DNA of 26,928 nucleotides from CAIPVR01 sp049316905 (lineage in GTDB: Bacteria > Actinomycetota > Acidimicrobiia > Acidimicrobiales > Microtrichaceae). The stretch lies in contig JBMOJH010000046.1 of assembly GCA_049316905.1 (NCBI GenBank), positions 1 through 26,928 of the forward strand, given 5' to 3'. The notes under the pieces were generated by a model that made no database searches, was not told the origin of the DNA, and saw only the letters and a program-made list of their open reading frames with translations. A program made the position numbers and the translations under genes. Below are positions 18,020-25,874 of this stretch, in pieces. Position 1 is the stretch's first letter; every line of letters starts with the position of its first letter.

Positions 18020-18699
18020 GAGGGTTCCTCCTCCTCCTCGGGGATGATCACGACCAGAGCGCCGGCGGCCACCTCGACGGTGGCGGCCGCGCCCGCGAAG
18101 CGGTTCGAGAGGCTGCGCCCGGCGAACGGGTCGAGGTCCTCGCGTTCGAGGGGCCAGTGCAGGCCCGTGGTGCTCACTCCCCGGGCCGGGCCACCGACCG
18201 CGAGGAGCGAGACGAGCGCACCGGGCACACCTGACACGGTGCGCCGCGAGTGCACGGGGAGGACCCGGTGGGGTCCCACCCACGCGGTGACCTCCACCGG
18301 GGCAAGGGCCGGGGTGGTCACCGCGGCCACCACCCCGAGCAGGTGGTCGAGCCGGCCGTCGGCCGACGCGATCACGACGATCCGTTCCGGCGCCTCCGCG
18401 GCCGCCACGGCGAGGGCCAGCTCGAGGTCGGTGCGGTCCTTGTCCTCGGGGTGACGTTCGATGCGGGCGCCCGCGGCCGCCACACGCTCGAGCGCCCCGC
18501 CGGTGACGGAGTCCATGTCGCCCACGACGACGTCGGGCACCACGCCGAGGGCCTCGGCCAGGTGCAGCCCGGAATCCGCGGCCACCACGCGCAACCCTGT
18601 CGGGGAACCGAGCAGCTCCTCGGCGACCGCGCGTACTGCCGCCGGGGATGGCACGGGCGCCCCGGGTGGGCCACCTGCGAACACGAGGGTGGTGGACAT
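18016..18699 (-). CDS. Thiamine pyrophosphokinase
   Basis: A 227-residue enzyme that converts thiamine plus ATP to thiamine pyrophosphate. ADSG (41-44), GDMDS (60-64), DKDRTD (86-91) and DGRLDH (114-119) are the metal, ATP and thiamine site motifs. The C-terminal beta-sandwich domain ends in an acidic tail (PEEEEEPS). The ATG has a GGAGG ribosome site (minus strand, near 18703-18707) that abuts the 3' end of a TPP riboswitch. As the first gene of the operon with thiB and thiP, it would trap imported thiamine as the active cofactor. The reading frame continues upstream to 18858, but that part is riboswitch and promoter sequence. Confidence 0.94.
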   Translation of the reverse strand: MSTTLVFAGGPPGAPVPSPAAVRAVAEELLGSPTGLRVVAADSGLHLAEALGVVPDVVVGDMDSVTGGALERVAAAGARIERHPEDKDRTDLELALAVAAAEAPERIVVIASADGRLDHLLGVVAAVTTPALAPVEVTAWVGPHRVLPVHSRRTVSGVPGALVSLLAVGGPARGVSTTGLHWPLEREDLDPFAGRSLSNRFAGAAATVEVAAGALVVIIPEEEEEPS

Positions 18700-18702
18700 G
18701 CT

Positions 18703-18787
18703 GCCTCCGCCGGCATTACCCGGATCAGGTCGACGGGTCGGTGGCGGTGACGGCCACCCTCTCAGCCCGGTTCCACCGAGCTCCCCG
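18703..18787 (-). promoter_or_regulatory. TPP riboswitch (THI box)
   Basis: Read on the minus strand, the leader contains the invariant CTGAGA (18760-18765) preceded by a GG-rich arm (GGGGAGC near 18787). A variable GC stem and ACCCG-GA-CCTGATC follow, then CCGGGTAATGCCGGCG (18709-18724), which is the pyrophosphate-sensing half of the aptamer. Order and spacing match the THI consensus. The ribosome site GGCGGAGGCAGC directly follows, so ligand binding probably blocks translation of the thiamine pyrophosphokinase gene. No separate terminator stem is visible between aptamer and ATG. Confidence 0.95.
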
Positions 18788-18805
18788 GATGCGGTTGTGC
18801 CGCCG

Positions 18806-18811
18806 ACACTA
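18806..18811 (-). promoter_or_regulatory. Probable -10 box of the thiamine operon
   Basis: TAGTGT on the minus strand fits TANNNT and lies about 20 bases before the riboswitch. Transcription would start near 18799, giving a leader of about 100 bases. The expected -35 region falls inside the large palindrome at 18825-18878. Confidence 0.45.
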
Positions 18812-18824
18812 CCGCGCCATCCCC

Positions 18825-18878
18825 CCGTTCTGTGTGGCGAGCGCGTGGCGATCGCCACCGGCTCGCCACACAGAACGG
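18825..18878. terminator. 54-bp near-perfect palindrome, probable terminator of the acyl-CoA dehydrogenase gene
   Basis: Outer arms of 18 bases (18825-18842 and 18861-18878, CCGTTCTGTGTGGCGAGC and its complement) are perfect. A 2+2 base mismatch follows, then a perfect 14-bp inner palindrome GTGGCGATCGCCAC (18845-18858). The stem begins 10 bases after the dehydrogenase stop on the minus strand. There is no U-tract. A transcription terminator is the simplest reading; a dispersed palindromic repeat or a protein-binding site are alternatives. Confidence 0.6.
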
Positions 18879-18888
18879 TAGGGACGGC

Positions 18889-20040
<1,152 letters not shown>

Positions 20041-20083
20041 TGGTCCTCCTGCGATGGCAGCCCCCGCCGCCGGTGGAGCAACG

Positions 20084-21802
20084 CTACTGCCGCAGGGGCC
20101 GCGGGCTCCCGTCGGCGGGCTCGGGCCGGACCACCACGTGGCCCTCGAGCACACCCAGGTCGACGGAGCGCTGGGCCACGGCCACGCCCTCGAAGGCGGC
20201 GAGCGCGGCCTCGTCCGACCGGCGACCCGGTTCGTCGACCACCACCCGCTGGCCGAGCGCGCCGGCCACCTCCTGCGTGGCGCGCAGCACGGCGCGTCGG
20301 ACCGGGTCCTCGGCGAGACCGTCGACGACCGACGGCGACACCCACACCGAGTCGAACGGGTACCGCTCGAGCAGGCGGAGGGACCCGACGGCGCCCCCGA
20401 AATCGCCCACGGCGAGACGGACCCCGGCCCGCAGCAGGTCCCGCAGGCCGCGGTCGTCACCCGGGTCGAGCAACGAGGACTCGTCCAGCACCGCCACGAC
20501 CGAGGTGAGGTCCGCGCCCGGCCCCGCGGCGGCCTCGACGGCCTCCATAGGTGAGGCCGGCAGCAGCATCGGCGGCAGGTGCAGGTACCGGCGCACCTCC
20601 GCGCCCACGGGCCGCGGCCGGTGGGCATCCGCGAGGACCTGGCGCACGGTCCAGGTGAACAGCTCGCGACAGAGGCCGGCCTCGGCCGCCACGTCCCCGG
20701 GACCGCCGAGCAGGACGCCGCCCGCGGTTCCGGCCACACCGGCCGCGCCCCAGGTGGGCACCGAGAGGTGGCCCACCAGCGCACCCTCGGAGCGGTCCAC
20801 CACGGGGGTGGTGCGCAGCTCCAGCAGGTCGCGCTCGAGCGCGTCACGGAGGAGGCCGGTGGCGGTCGCCTGCCGGGCCACCACCTCGTGGACCGAGTCG
20901 TCGTAGCGGGCCACGCGGCCGCGGCCACGGCGCTTGGCCAGGTAGAGCGCCCGGTCGGCACGGGCGAGGAGGTCGGTGGCCGACTCGCCGGTGTGCGCGA
21001 GGGCGAGACCGACGCTGATGCCGACCGAGGCCTCGTGGCCATCCACGCGGAACGGCGCCGCGAACCCGGCGACGATACGGCGGGCCACCTCGTCGGCCAC
21101 GCGCTGGACCTCCGGGCCGTCGAGGACCACCACGAACTCGTCGCCGCCGAGGCGGACGACGAGGTCGGAGGACCGCACGGCGCGCCGCAGACGGGCCGCG
21201 GCCTCCACCAGCACCTGGTCGCCCGCGGCGTGCCCCCGGGTGTCGTTCACGGCCTTGAAACGGTCCAGGTCCGCGTAGAGCACCGCGATGCTGCGGCCCT
21301 CGTCCTCCGCGTCCGCGAGTCGGCGGGGCAGCTCGGCCGCGAGGCCGGCGCGGGTCAACAGCCCGGTCAGCGGGTCGGGCGCGAAGCGCACCGGGTCGCG
21401 ACGGTCGGCCACGCGCCGCGACACGGCGGCGAGCACCGCCCGCTCCAGCCGCGGACCGGAGAGGTGCTCGGCCTCGAGGACCTCGGCGGCGCCGGCCTCC
21501 AGCACCGCGAGCGCCAGGTCGCCGTGGCCGTCGACCACGGCGACGAGGGGGACCTCGCCGAGCCGCTCGGCCAGTCGGCGCACCCCTACGACCGCGGAGG
21601 GGTGGTCCTCCACCACCGACAGGACCGCGGCGGCACGTCGGGGGAGACCCTCGCCCCGCAGCTCGGACGGGGCCATCGGAAGCGCCTCCACGCGACGCGA
21701 GCGACGCAGGCGTCGGAGGAGCAGGGCACCGTCCCCGTGCCCGCGGTCCAGCACCACGACCGTCAACCGGTCCTCGCCGGGGAACAGGCGCATCTGGTGC
21801 AT
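20084..21802 (-). CDS. GGDEF protein with receiver-like N-terminus and degenerate EAL domain
   Basis: A 572-residue predicted diguanylate cyclase. Residues about 10-130 look like a pseudo-receiver: alternating strands and helices without the phospho-acceptor Asp cluster. Residues 140-305 are GGDEF, with metal D178, active-site GGDEF at 219-223 and an intact inhibitory RxxD (R210-D213) five residues before it, so c-di-GMP synthesis is likely. Residues about 315-565 follow the EAL fold but lack the catalytic set: SEGALVGHL replaces the EAL strand, GDFGGA replaces DDFGTG, VWVSP replaces the KID region and VDEPG replaces AEGVE. This part is probably a sensor or allosteric domain. I chose the ATG at 21800-21802 for its GGAG site; an ATG at 21841 adds 13 residues without one. 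Confidence 0.88.
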   Translation of the reverse strand: MHQMRLFPGEDRLTVVVLDRGHGDGALLLRRLRRSRRVEALPMAPSELRGEGLPRRAAAVLSVVEDHPSAVVGVRRLAERLGEVPLVAVVDGHGDLALAVLEAGAAEVLEAEHLSGPRLERAVLAAVSRRVADRRDPVRFAPDPLTGLLTRAGLAAELPRRLADAEDEGRSIAVLYADLDRFKAVNDTRGHAAGDQVLVEAAARLRRAVRSSDLVVRLGGDEFVVVLDGPEVQRVADEVARRIVAGFAAPFRVDGHEASVGISVGLALAHTGESATDLLARADRALYLAKRRGRGRVARYDDSVHEVVARQATATGLLRDALERDLLELRTTPVVDRSEGALVGHLSVPTWGAAGVAGTAGGVLLGGPGDVAAEAGLCRELFTWTVRQVLADAHRPRPVGAEVRRYLHLPPMLLPASPMEAVEAAAGPGADLTSVVAVLDESSLLDPGDDRGLRDLLRAGVRLAVGDFGGAVGSLRLLERYPFDSVWVSPSVVDGLAEDPVRRAVLRATQEVAGALGQRVVVDEPGRRSDEAALAAFEGVAVAQRSVDLGVLEGHVVVRPEPADGSPRPLRQ

Positions 21803-22010
21803 GGCGCTCCTGTCGGGACTCACCGACACATCATGAGCCATGCCCGGGCCCCGGCCGCGGTATTCGCCGATCCGGCGGCCCGACCGCCCCGGGACGGCGT
21901 GCCGGCCGGGGAATCCCGTCGTGACCGGTCCGGTTGGAGCAGTCTGGTGGTGCATCCGACCGCCGCCCGCCGGACGAAGAGTCGGCAGGCCCCGACGGAA
22001 GGGACGTGCG

Positions 22011-23123
22011 GTGACGGTGACCCTGGCGGTGTGTGGAGTGACATGGGTGCTCGGTTGGTGGGCGCTCGGTCGGCTCCGGCACCTCTCCGACGTCACGCCG
22101 CTCGACGGCGACGGCGGGCGGGTCACGGTGGTCATCCCGGCCCGGAACGAGGAGCTCAGCCTCCGCGGCATCCTCTCCGACCTCGAGCGTGAGCGACCCG
22201 CCGGCTGCCGCGTGGTCGTGGTCGACGACCACTCCACCGACGCCACGGCGGAGATCGCCTCGTCCTTCCCGTTCGTGGAGGTGATCCCGGCGCCGGACCT
22301 GCCCGAGGGCTGGACCGGCAAGTGCTGGGCGTGCCACACCGGTGCGTCCGCGGCCGAGGCGTCCGCCGCGGATGAGGACCTCCTCGTGTTCCTCGATGCC
22401 GACGTCCGTCTCGAGCCCGGCGCCCTCGGCCGTCTGGCCTCGGAGCTGCGCCGGCGCGGCGGGCTGGTGTCGGTGCAGCCGTTCCACGCCACCGAGCGCC
22501 CGTACGAGCAGCTCAGCGCGCTGTTCAACGTCATCGGGGTGATGGGCACGGGCGCCGGCGGCCGCGGTCCGGTCACCGGCGCGTTCGGACCGGTGCTCGC
22601 CACGAGCGTCGGCGACTACCGCACCGTCGGGGGCCACGCATCCGTGTGCGACGAGGTCGTGGAGGACCTCGCCCTCGCGGCCCGCTACCAGCAGGCCGGC
22701 CTCGGCGTCGACGTCCTCACCGGAGCGGCGGCGATCCGCTTCCGGATGTACCCCGCCGGGGTGCGCCAGCTCGTGGAGGGGTGGACGAAGAACTTCGCCT
22801 CCGGCGCCGGTGCCACCCGCCCGGGACGACTGCTCGCCATCGTCGCCTGGATCATCGGGATGGGCTCGGCGGCCAGTGCCCTCGTCGACGGCGTCCGAGG
22901 CAGTCTCCCCCTCGCGGTCGGCCTGGCGCTCTACGCTCTGTTCGTGGCCCAGCTCGCCGTCATGTTCCGCCAGGTCGGACGCTTCGGGCTGCTCACCGCG
23001 GCCCTCTACCCCGTCCTGGTGGTCTTCTTCTTCGGCGTGTTCGCCCGCTCCCTCTGGCGGACGCACGTCCGGCACTCGGTGGAGTGGCGGGGCCGGAAGA
23101 TCGCCGTGGGCGCCCGGGGCTGA
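22011..23123 (+). CDS. CrtQ-like membrane glycosyltransferase, family 2 (carotenoid glycosylation)
   Basis: A 370-residue GT2 enzyme with an N-terminal hydrophobic anchor (1-20), a catalytic domain (38-260) and three or four C-terminal membrane helices (about 275-355). VIPARNEE (41-48), the DAD metal motif (129-131), TGAFGPV and VEDLALA (217-223) are family landmarks. The overall sequence resembles 4,4'-diaponeurosporenoate glycosyltransferase (CrtQ). The gene ends one base before a CrtO-like acyltransferase, the same partner as in staphyloxanthin clusters, which supports a glycosylated terpenoid acid as product. The GTG has GGAAGGGA upstream. The 168-bp divergent gap to the GGDEF gene (21842-22010 counted from its longest start) shows no clear feature beyond this. 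Confidence 0.8.
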   Translation: MTVTLAVCGVTWVLGWWALGRLRHLSDVTPLDGDGGRVTVVIPARNEELSLRGILSDLERERPAGCRVVVVDDHSTDATAEIASSFPFVEVIPAPDLPEGWTGKCWACHTGASAAEASAADEDLLVFLDADVRLEPGALGRLASELRRRGGLVSVQPFHATERPYEQLSALFNVIGVMGTGAGGRGPVTGAFGPVLATSVGDYRTVGGHASVCDEVVEDLALAARYQQAGLGVDVLTGAAAIRFRMYPAGVRQLVEGWTKNFASGAGATRPGRLLAIVAWIIGMGSAASALVDGVRGSLPLAVGLALYALFVAQLAVMFRQVGRFGLLTAALYPVLVVFFFGVFARSLWRTHVRHSVEWRGRKIAVGARG

Positions 23124-23124
23124 G

Positions 23125-23709
23125 GTGCTCATCCATCTCGGCCTCGGCCGAGCCATCCTCGTGTCCTGCCTGGCGTGGGTGCTGCTCGGCCTGACCACCG
23201 GCTTCTTCGTGCACCGACTCCCCCTGTCCTACCTGTCGCGGGACCGGTGGATCACCCGACCCCGCGCCTGGGAGGACGACGGCCGCTTCTACGAGAAGCG
23301 GCTGCGGATCCGGCGCTGGAAGGACAAGCTCCCCGAGAAGGGCGACCTGTTCCGCGGCGGCTTCTCCAAGCGGGTGATCCGCGACCGCTCCGACGGCTTC
23401 CTCGACCGGTTCGCCGCGGAGACCCGCCGGGCCGAGCTGGTCCACTGGATGAACGCGGGCTCCGGGCCCCTGTTCCTGATCTGGTGCCCTTGGTACCTCG
23501 GGCTGGTGATGATCGGCTTCGGATGGATCGCCCACCTGCCGTTCATCGCGATCCAGCGCTACAACCGGGCCCGGATCACGCGGACGCTGCGGCGCCGCGG
23601 CCGTCTGGGCGCGCGGAGCGCTGCGCCCGAGGCCGCCCTTCGAATCGACGCCGGCGCACTCGGCGAGCCGGCCGGCGCCGACCTCGTGCCCGACCCGCCC
23701 CGCCCCTGA
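23125..23709 (+). CDS. CrtO-like glycosyl-carotenoid acyltransferase
   Basis: A 194-residue membrane protein of the glycosyl-4,4'-diaponeurosporenoate acyltransferase type. It has an N-terminal helix (RAILVSCLAWVLLGLTTGFF), the conserved block FYEKRLRIRRWKDKLPEKG, TRRAELVHW (His likely catalytic) and two helices around FLIWCPWYLGLVMIGFGWIA, then RYNRAR. The basic and acidic tail after about residue 155 is not conserved. It starts one base after the glycosyltransferase stop, so it is translationally coupled. The pair would glycosylate and then esterify a carotenoid-like acid; no carotenoid backbone enzyme lies in the window. Confidence 0.82.
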   Translation: MLIHLGLGRAILVSCLAWVLLGLTTGFFVHRLPLSYLSRDRWITRPRAWEDDGRFYEKRLRIRRWKDKLPEKGDLFRGGFSKRVIRDRSDGFLDRFAAETRRAELVHWMNAGSGPLFLIWCPWYLGLVMIGFGWIAHLPFIAIQRYNRARITRTLRRRGRLGARSAAPEAALRIDAGALGEPAGADLVPDPPRP

Positions 23710-23718
23710 GGAGCGGAC

Positions 23719-23745
23719 CGGGTCGCCCCGATCGCGCCCGACCCG
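23719..23745 (+). terminator. Candidate hairpin after the CrtO-like gene
   Basis: CGGGTCG (23719-23725) pairs with CGACCCG (23739-23745) across a 13-base loop, ten bases after the stop codon. There is no U-tract. The hairpin separates the carotenoid pair from the next small gene. Confidence 0.35.
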
Positions 23746-23803
23746 ACGCCCGGAACGGGTCCACCACCTCCGTGTCCGCCGGTGCCACGATGACCGCCGT
23801 CGG

Positions 23804-23816
23804 TGACCCGGGGTCA
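23804..23816. promoter_or_regulatory. Palindrome upstream of the 73-aa gene
   Basis: TGACCC-G-GGGTCA is a perfect 6-bp inverted repeat around one base, 27 bp before the start of the small gene. A GATGACC copy at 23789-23795 can pair with GGTCATC at 23812-23818 as an alternative. It could be an operator; no regulator is implied. Confidence 0.35.
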
Positions 23817-23842
23817 TCGAGTACGGGTACGAGGGGCGAAAC

Positions 23843-24064
23843 GTGGCGGATCTGCCGGACATCTCACCGATGCACGAGCTGCAGGTCTGGTGCGCGTCGA
23901 CCCGACGCTGGGTTGGAGGCTTCTGGTTCGAGCGGCTCGAGGCCGACGGCACCCTCCGCCTCCGCCGCGGCATCGACCAGGCCGTCCTGCCCGACGTGTT
24001 CCAGCCCACCGAGGTCCGTCGCGCGGTCACGCGGGCCGCGGCCGGTGCCGGCTGGGGCCGCTGA
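23843..24064 (+). CDS. Small protein of unknown function (73 aa)
   Basis: I do not recognise the family. The gene has a GAGGGG ribosome site seven bases before a GTG. The protein begins ADLPDISPMHELQVWCAS and continues with strand-like segments (RRWVGGFWFERLEADGTLRLRRG) and IDQAVLPDVFQP, ending in an Ala-rich helix. Its balanced composition, with Trp, Phe and Asp/Glu, differs from the Arg/Pro-rich shadow frames, so I think it is real. There is no signal peptide or membrane segment. The middle resembles a small beta barrel that reads a ligand or peptide, but this is a guess. It is convergent with the hydrolase gene, only 15 bases apart. Confidence 0.65.
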   Translation: MADLPDISPMHELQVWCASTRRWVGGFWFERLEADGTLRLRRGIDQAVLPDVFQPTEVRRAVTRAAAGAGWGR

Positions 24065-24079
24065 ACCGACCCGACCGGA

Positions 24080-25102
24080 TCAGCCGAGGACTGCGGGATG
24101 CGGGTTCTCGGACCCGGGATCCGGATCCGCACCATCCGGGCCCGCGGTACGGCCCTCGCCCTGCGTGGCGGGCCGACCCGCCCGCAGGAGGTGGCGACGC
24201 ACCTCCGGGTCGTGCTCGAAGGGGACGGTTGCGTCGATGAAGTCCAGGAGCTCGTCGACGAACAGGTCGGGGTCCTCGTGGTGCGGGAAGTGCCCGGCCT
24301 CCGGGTGGATCACCAGACGGCTGCCCGGCAGGGCCCGGTGCGCCCTGGCGGCGTGCTCCACGGGGATGATCCCGTCGTGGCCGCCCCACACGATCAGGGT
24401 CGGCATGGCGGTCGCGAGGTAGGCCCGGTCGAGCATCGTGACGAGCTGGCCGCGCTGGTCGACCACGGCCCGCAGGGTGCGGTTGAAGCTCACCCGCGCC
24501 CGGCGGTCACGCAGGCCGCCGAGCACGCGGCCGACCTCCGCCGCGTCACGGCCGAGGTCCACGCCGAGCGCACCGAGTGCACCGAGGGCGAGGCGGACGG
24601 CCCCCACCGAACCCGGCAGGCGGAAGAGCGGCCAACTGCCCAGCTCTGCGTATGGAAGGGCGGCCATGCGCAGCACAGGACTCACCTCGCGCGCCACGCC
24701 CCCGGTGCTGACGAGCACCAGGCGGTCCACCCGGTCGGGGTACTGGTACGCGAGCTGGGCGGCCACCCCACCGCCGAGGGAGTGCCCCACCACCGTGGCC
24801 GTGTCGATGTCGAGCACGTCGAGCAGGTCGCGCATGCCGTTGGAGAACGCGGCCACCGAGTAGTCGGCGCGGGGCTTGTCGGACGCACCGTGGCCCAGCA
24901 GGTCGGGTGCGATCACGGTGAACCGCTCCGCCAGGCGGTCCATGACCGGCAGCCAGCTCGACGAGTCGTCGCTGATGCCGTGGACCAGCAGGAGCGCCGG
25001 GCCGGAACCGGAGAGCCGGTAGGCGCGCCGGTAGCCGTGGATCGTGCACGAGCGGAGCTCGTGGGGCGTCCCCCGGCCGGGATCATCGGCGTCGAACGTG
25101 AT
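24080..25102 (-). CDS. Alpha/beta hydrolase, with no canonical start codon for the full fold
   Basis: An alpha/beta-hydrolase-fold enzyme, function otherwise unknown. The frame from ATC 25100-25102 gives 340 aa: TIHGYRRAYR and LLLVHG (about 20-42, first strands and oxyanion loop), GHSLGG with nucleophile S108, an Asp in the VWGGHDGIIP segment, and His in EAGHFPHHED. A Pro/Gly/Asp-rich tail follows. The frame is closed by TAG at 25112-25114 and has no ATG, GTG or TTG before the Met at 24941-24943. Starting there gives 287 aa and loses the first strands and the HG oxyanion motif. A TAGAGT box lies exactly six bases before the ATC, as before ordinary starts elsewhere here. I therefore favour an ATC start; an unrecognised frameshift or sequencing error remains possible. 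Confidence 0.8.
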   Translation of the reverse strand: MTFDADDPGRGTPHELRSCTIHGYRRAYRLSGSGPALLLVHGISDDSSSWLPVMDRLAERFTVIAPDLLGHGASDKPRADYSVAAFSNGMRDLLDVLDIDTATVVGHSLGGGVAAQLAYQYPDRVDRLVLVSTGGVAREVSPVLRMAALPYAELGSWPLFRLPGSVGAVRLALGALGALGVDLGRDAAEVGRVLGGLRDRRARVSFNRTLRAVVDQRGQLVTMLDRAYLATAMPTLIVWGGHDGIIPVEHAARAHRALPGSRLVIHPEAGHFPHHEDPDLFVDELLDFIDATVPFEHDPEVRRHLLRAGRPATQGEGRTAGPDGADPDPGSENPHPAVLG

Positions 25103-25108
25103 GGCGGA

Positions 25109-25139
25109 ACTCTAGCGCCGAGCGTGCTTGTGGCGGCAA
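25109..25139 (-). promoter_or_regulatory. Promoter of the alpha/beta hydrolase gene
   Basis: On the minus strand TTGCCG (25134-25139), a 19-base spacer and TAGAGT (25109-25114), then six bases to the ATC codon. This is the same geometry as the F420 reductase promoter. It predicts a leaderless mRNA beginning at ATC. Inference from pattern. Confidence 0.45.
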
Positions 25140-25172
25140 CCATGAGTCCGCGAAGGAACCGCCGGGCGGTCC

Positions 25173-25178
25173 TACGCT
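25173..25178 (+). promoter_or_regulatory. Possible -10 box for the channel-like gene
   Basis: TACGCT fits TANNNT and ends eight bases before the ATG at 25187. No ribosome site is visible, so the mRNA may be leaderless or nearly so. Confidence 0.35.
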
Positions 25179-25186
25179 CGCCGCGC

Positions 25187-25846
25187 ATGACGGACACCGA
25201 CGCCGCCACCCCCGCCGGAGAACGGACCATCCCCTTCTGGTCGTTCATCGCCTTCATCGTGGCGGCCCAGCTCCTGGACCTGGTGATCGCCACGCGGGTG
25301 TCGTTGGGGCCGGTGTCGTCCGAGCCGGCGTTGCGGAGCGTGATCGAGTCCGGCGAGGACGTCTCCGACGTGCTCTTCCTCGTCACCCTGGTGGTGGCGG
25401 TCGCCGCGGAGCTGCTGAAGGTACGCACGAAGTGGATCACCGCCGCGGTGATCGCCTACCTGTCGCTCGCCACGGTGAACCTGCTCGAGAACGTGGTCGC
25501 GCTCGTGGGGACCGCCGAGTTCCGCCAGGTGGAGCGCCTCGCCCTCCTGTGGGACGTCGGGCTCGTCTACGCGAGCACCGTGATCATCTTCGCCCTCTGG
25601 TACCGGCTGATCGACACCGAGTTCCGGCACCCCGTCTTCGAGTTCCCGGAGGACCCGTACCGGCCCGACCGCAGGCCCGGCTGGATGGACTACGTGTTCC
25701 TGTCGTTCAACACCAATGCCACGTTCGGGCCGACGGCCGAGGTGGTCCACGGCCGGAGCGGCAAGGTGCTGATGATGATCCAGACGATCATGAGCCTCCT
25801 GCTGCTCGTGGTGCTCCTCGCCCGCATCGCCGGACTCGGGGCGTAG
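25187..25846 (+). CDS. Small multi-pass membrane protein, potassium-channel-like pore without a GYG filter
   Basis: A 219-residue protein with about five hydrophobic segments: residues 17-37, 60-80, 83-108, 118-140 and, after a P-loop-like stretch, 193-215. The segment WMDYVFLSFNTNATFGPTAE (166-185) resembles the pore helix and filter of two-helix potassium channels (DALYFSFVTLTTVGYGD), but the filter GYG is replaced by ATFGPT. It recalls actinobacterial membrane proteins with a TNATAFSPT sequence at this place. Function unknown. It is divergent from the hydrolase across 84 bp, and 28 bp before the SDR gene. An upstream ATG at 25142 would add 15 basic residues. Confidence 0.75.
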   Translation: MTDTDAATPAGERTIPFWSFIAFIVAAQLLDLVIATRVSLGPVSSEPALRSVIESGEDVSDVLFLVTLVVAVAAELLKVRTKWITAAVIAYLSLATVNLLENVVALVGTAEFRQVERLALLWDVGLVYASTVIIFALWYRLIDTEFRHPVFEFPEDPYRPDRRPGWMDYVFLSFNTNATFGPTAEVVHGRSGKVLMMIQTIMSLLLLVVLLARIAGLGA

Positions 25847-25874
25847 GCGGTCGGCCGCGGGCCAGACTGCGCCC

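Noticed and set aside
20041..20083. Possible small gene between the dehydrogenase and the GGDEF gene
   Set aside because: Only 43 bases; it contains the dehydrogenase ribosome site and nothing with coding character.
24100..24140. GGATCC-rich inverted repeats near the hydrolase stop as a terminator
   Set aside because: They encode the Pro/Gly/Asp-rich C-terminal tail of the hydrolase and no extended stem is better than expected in such GC-rich sequence.
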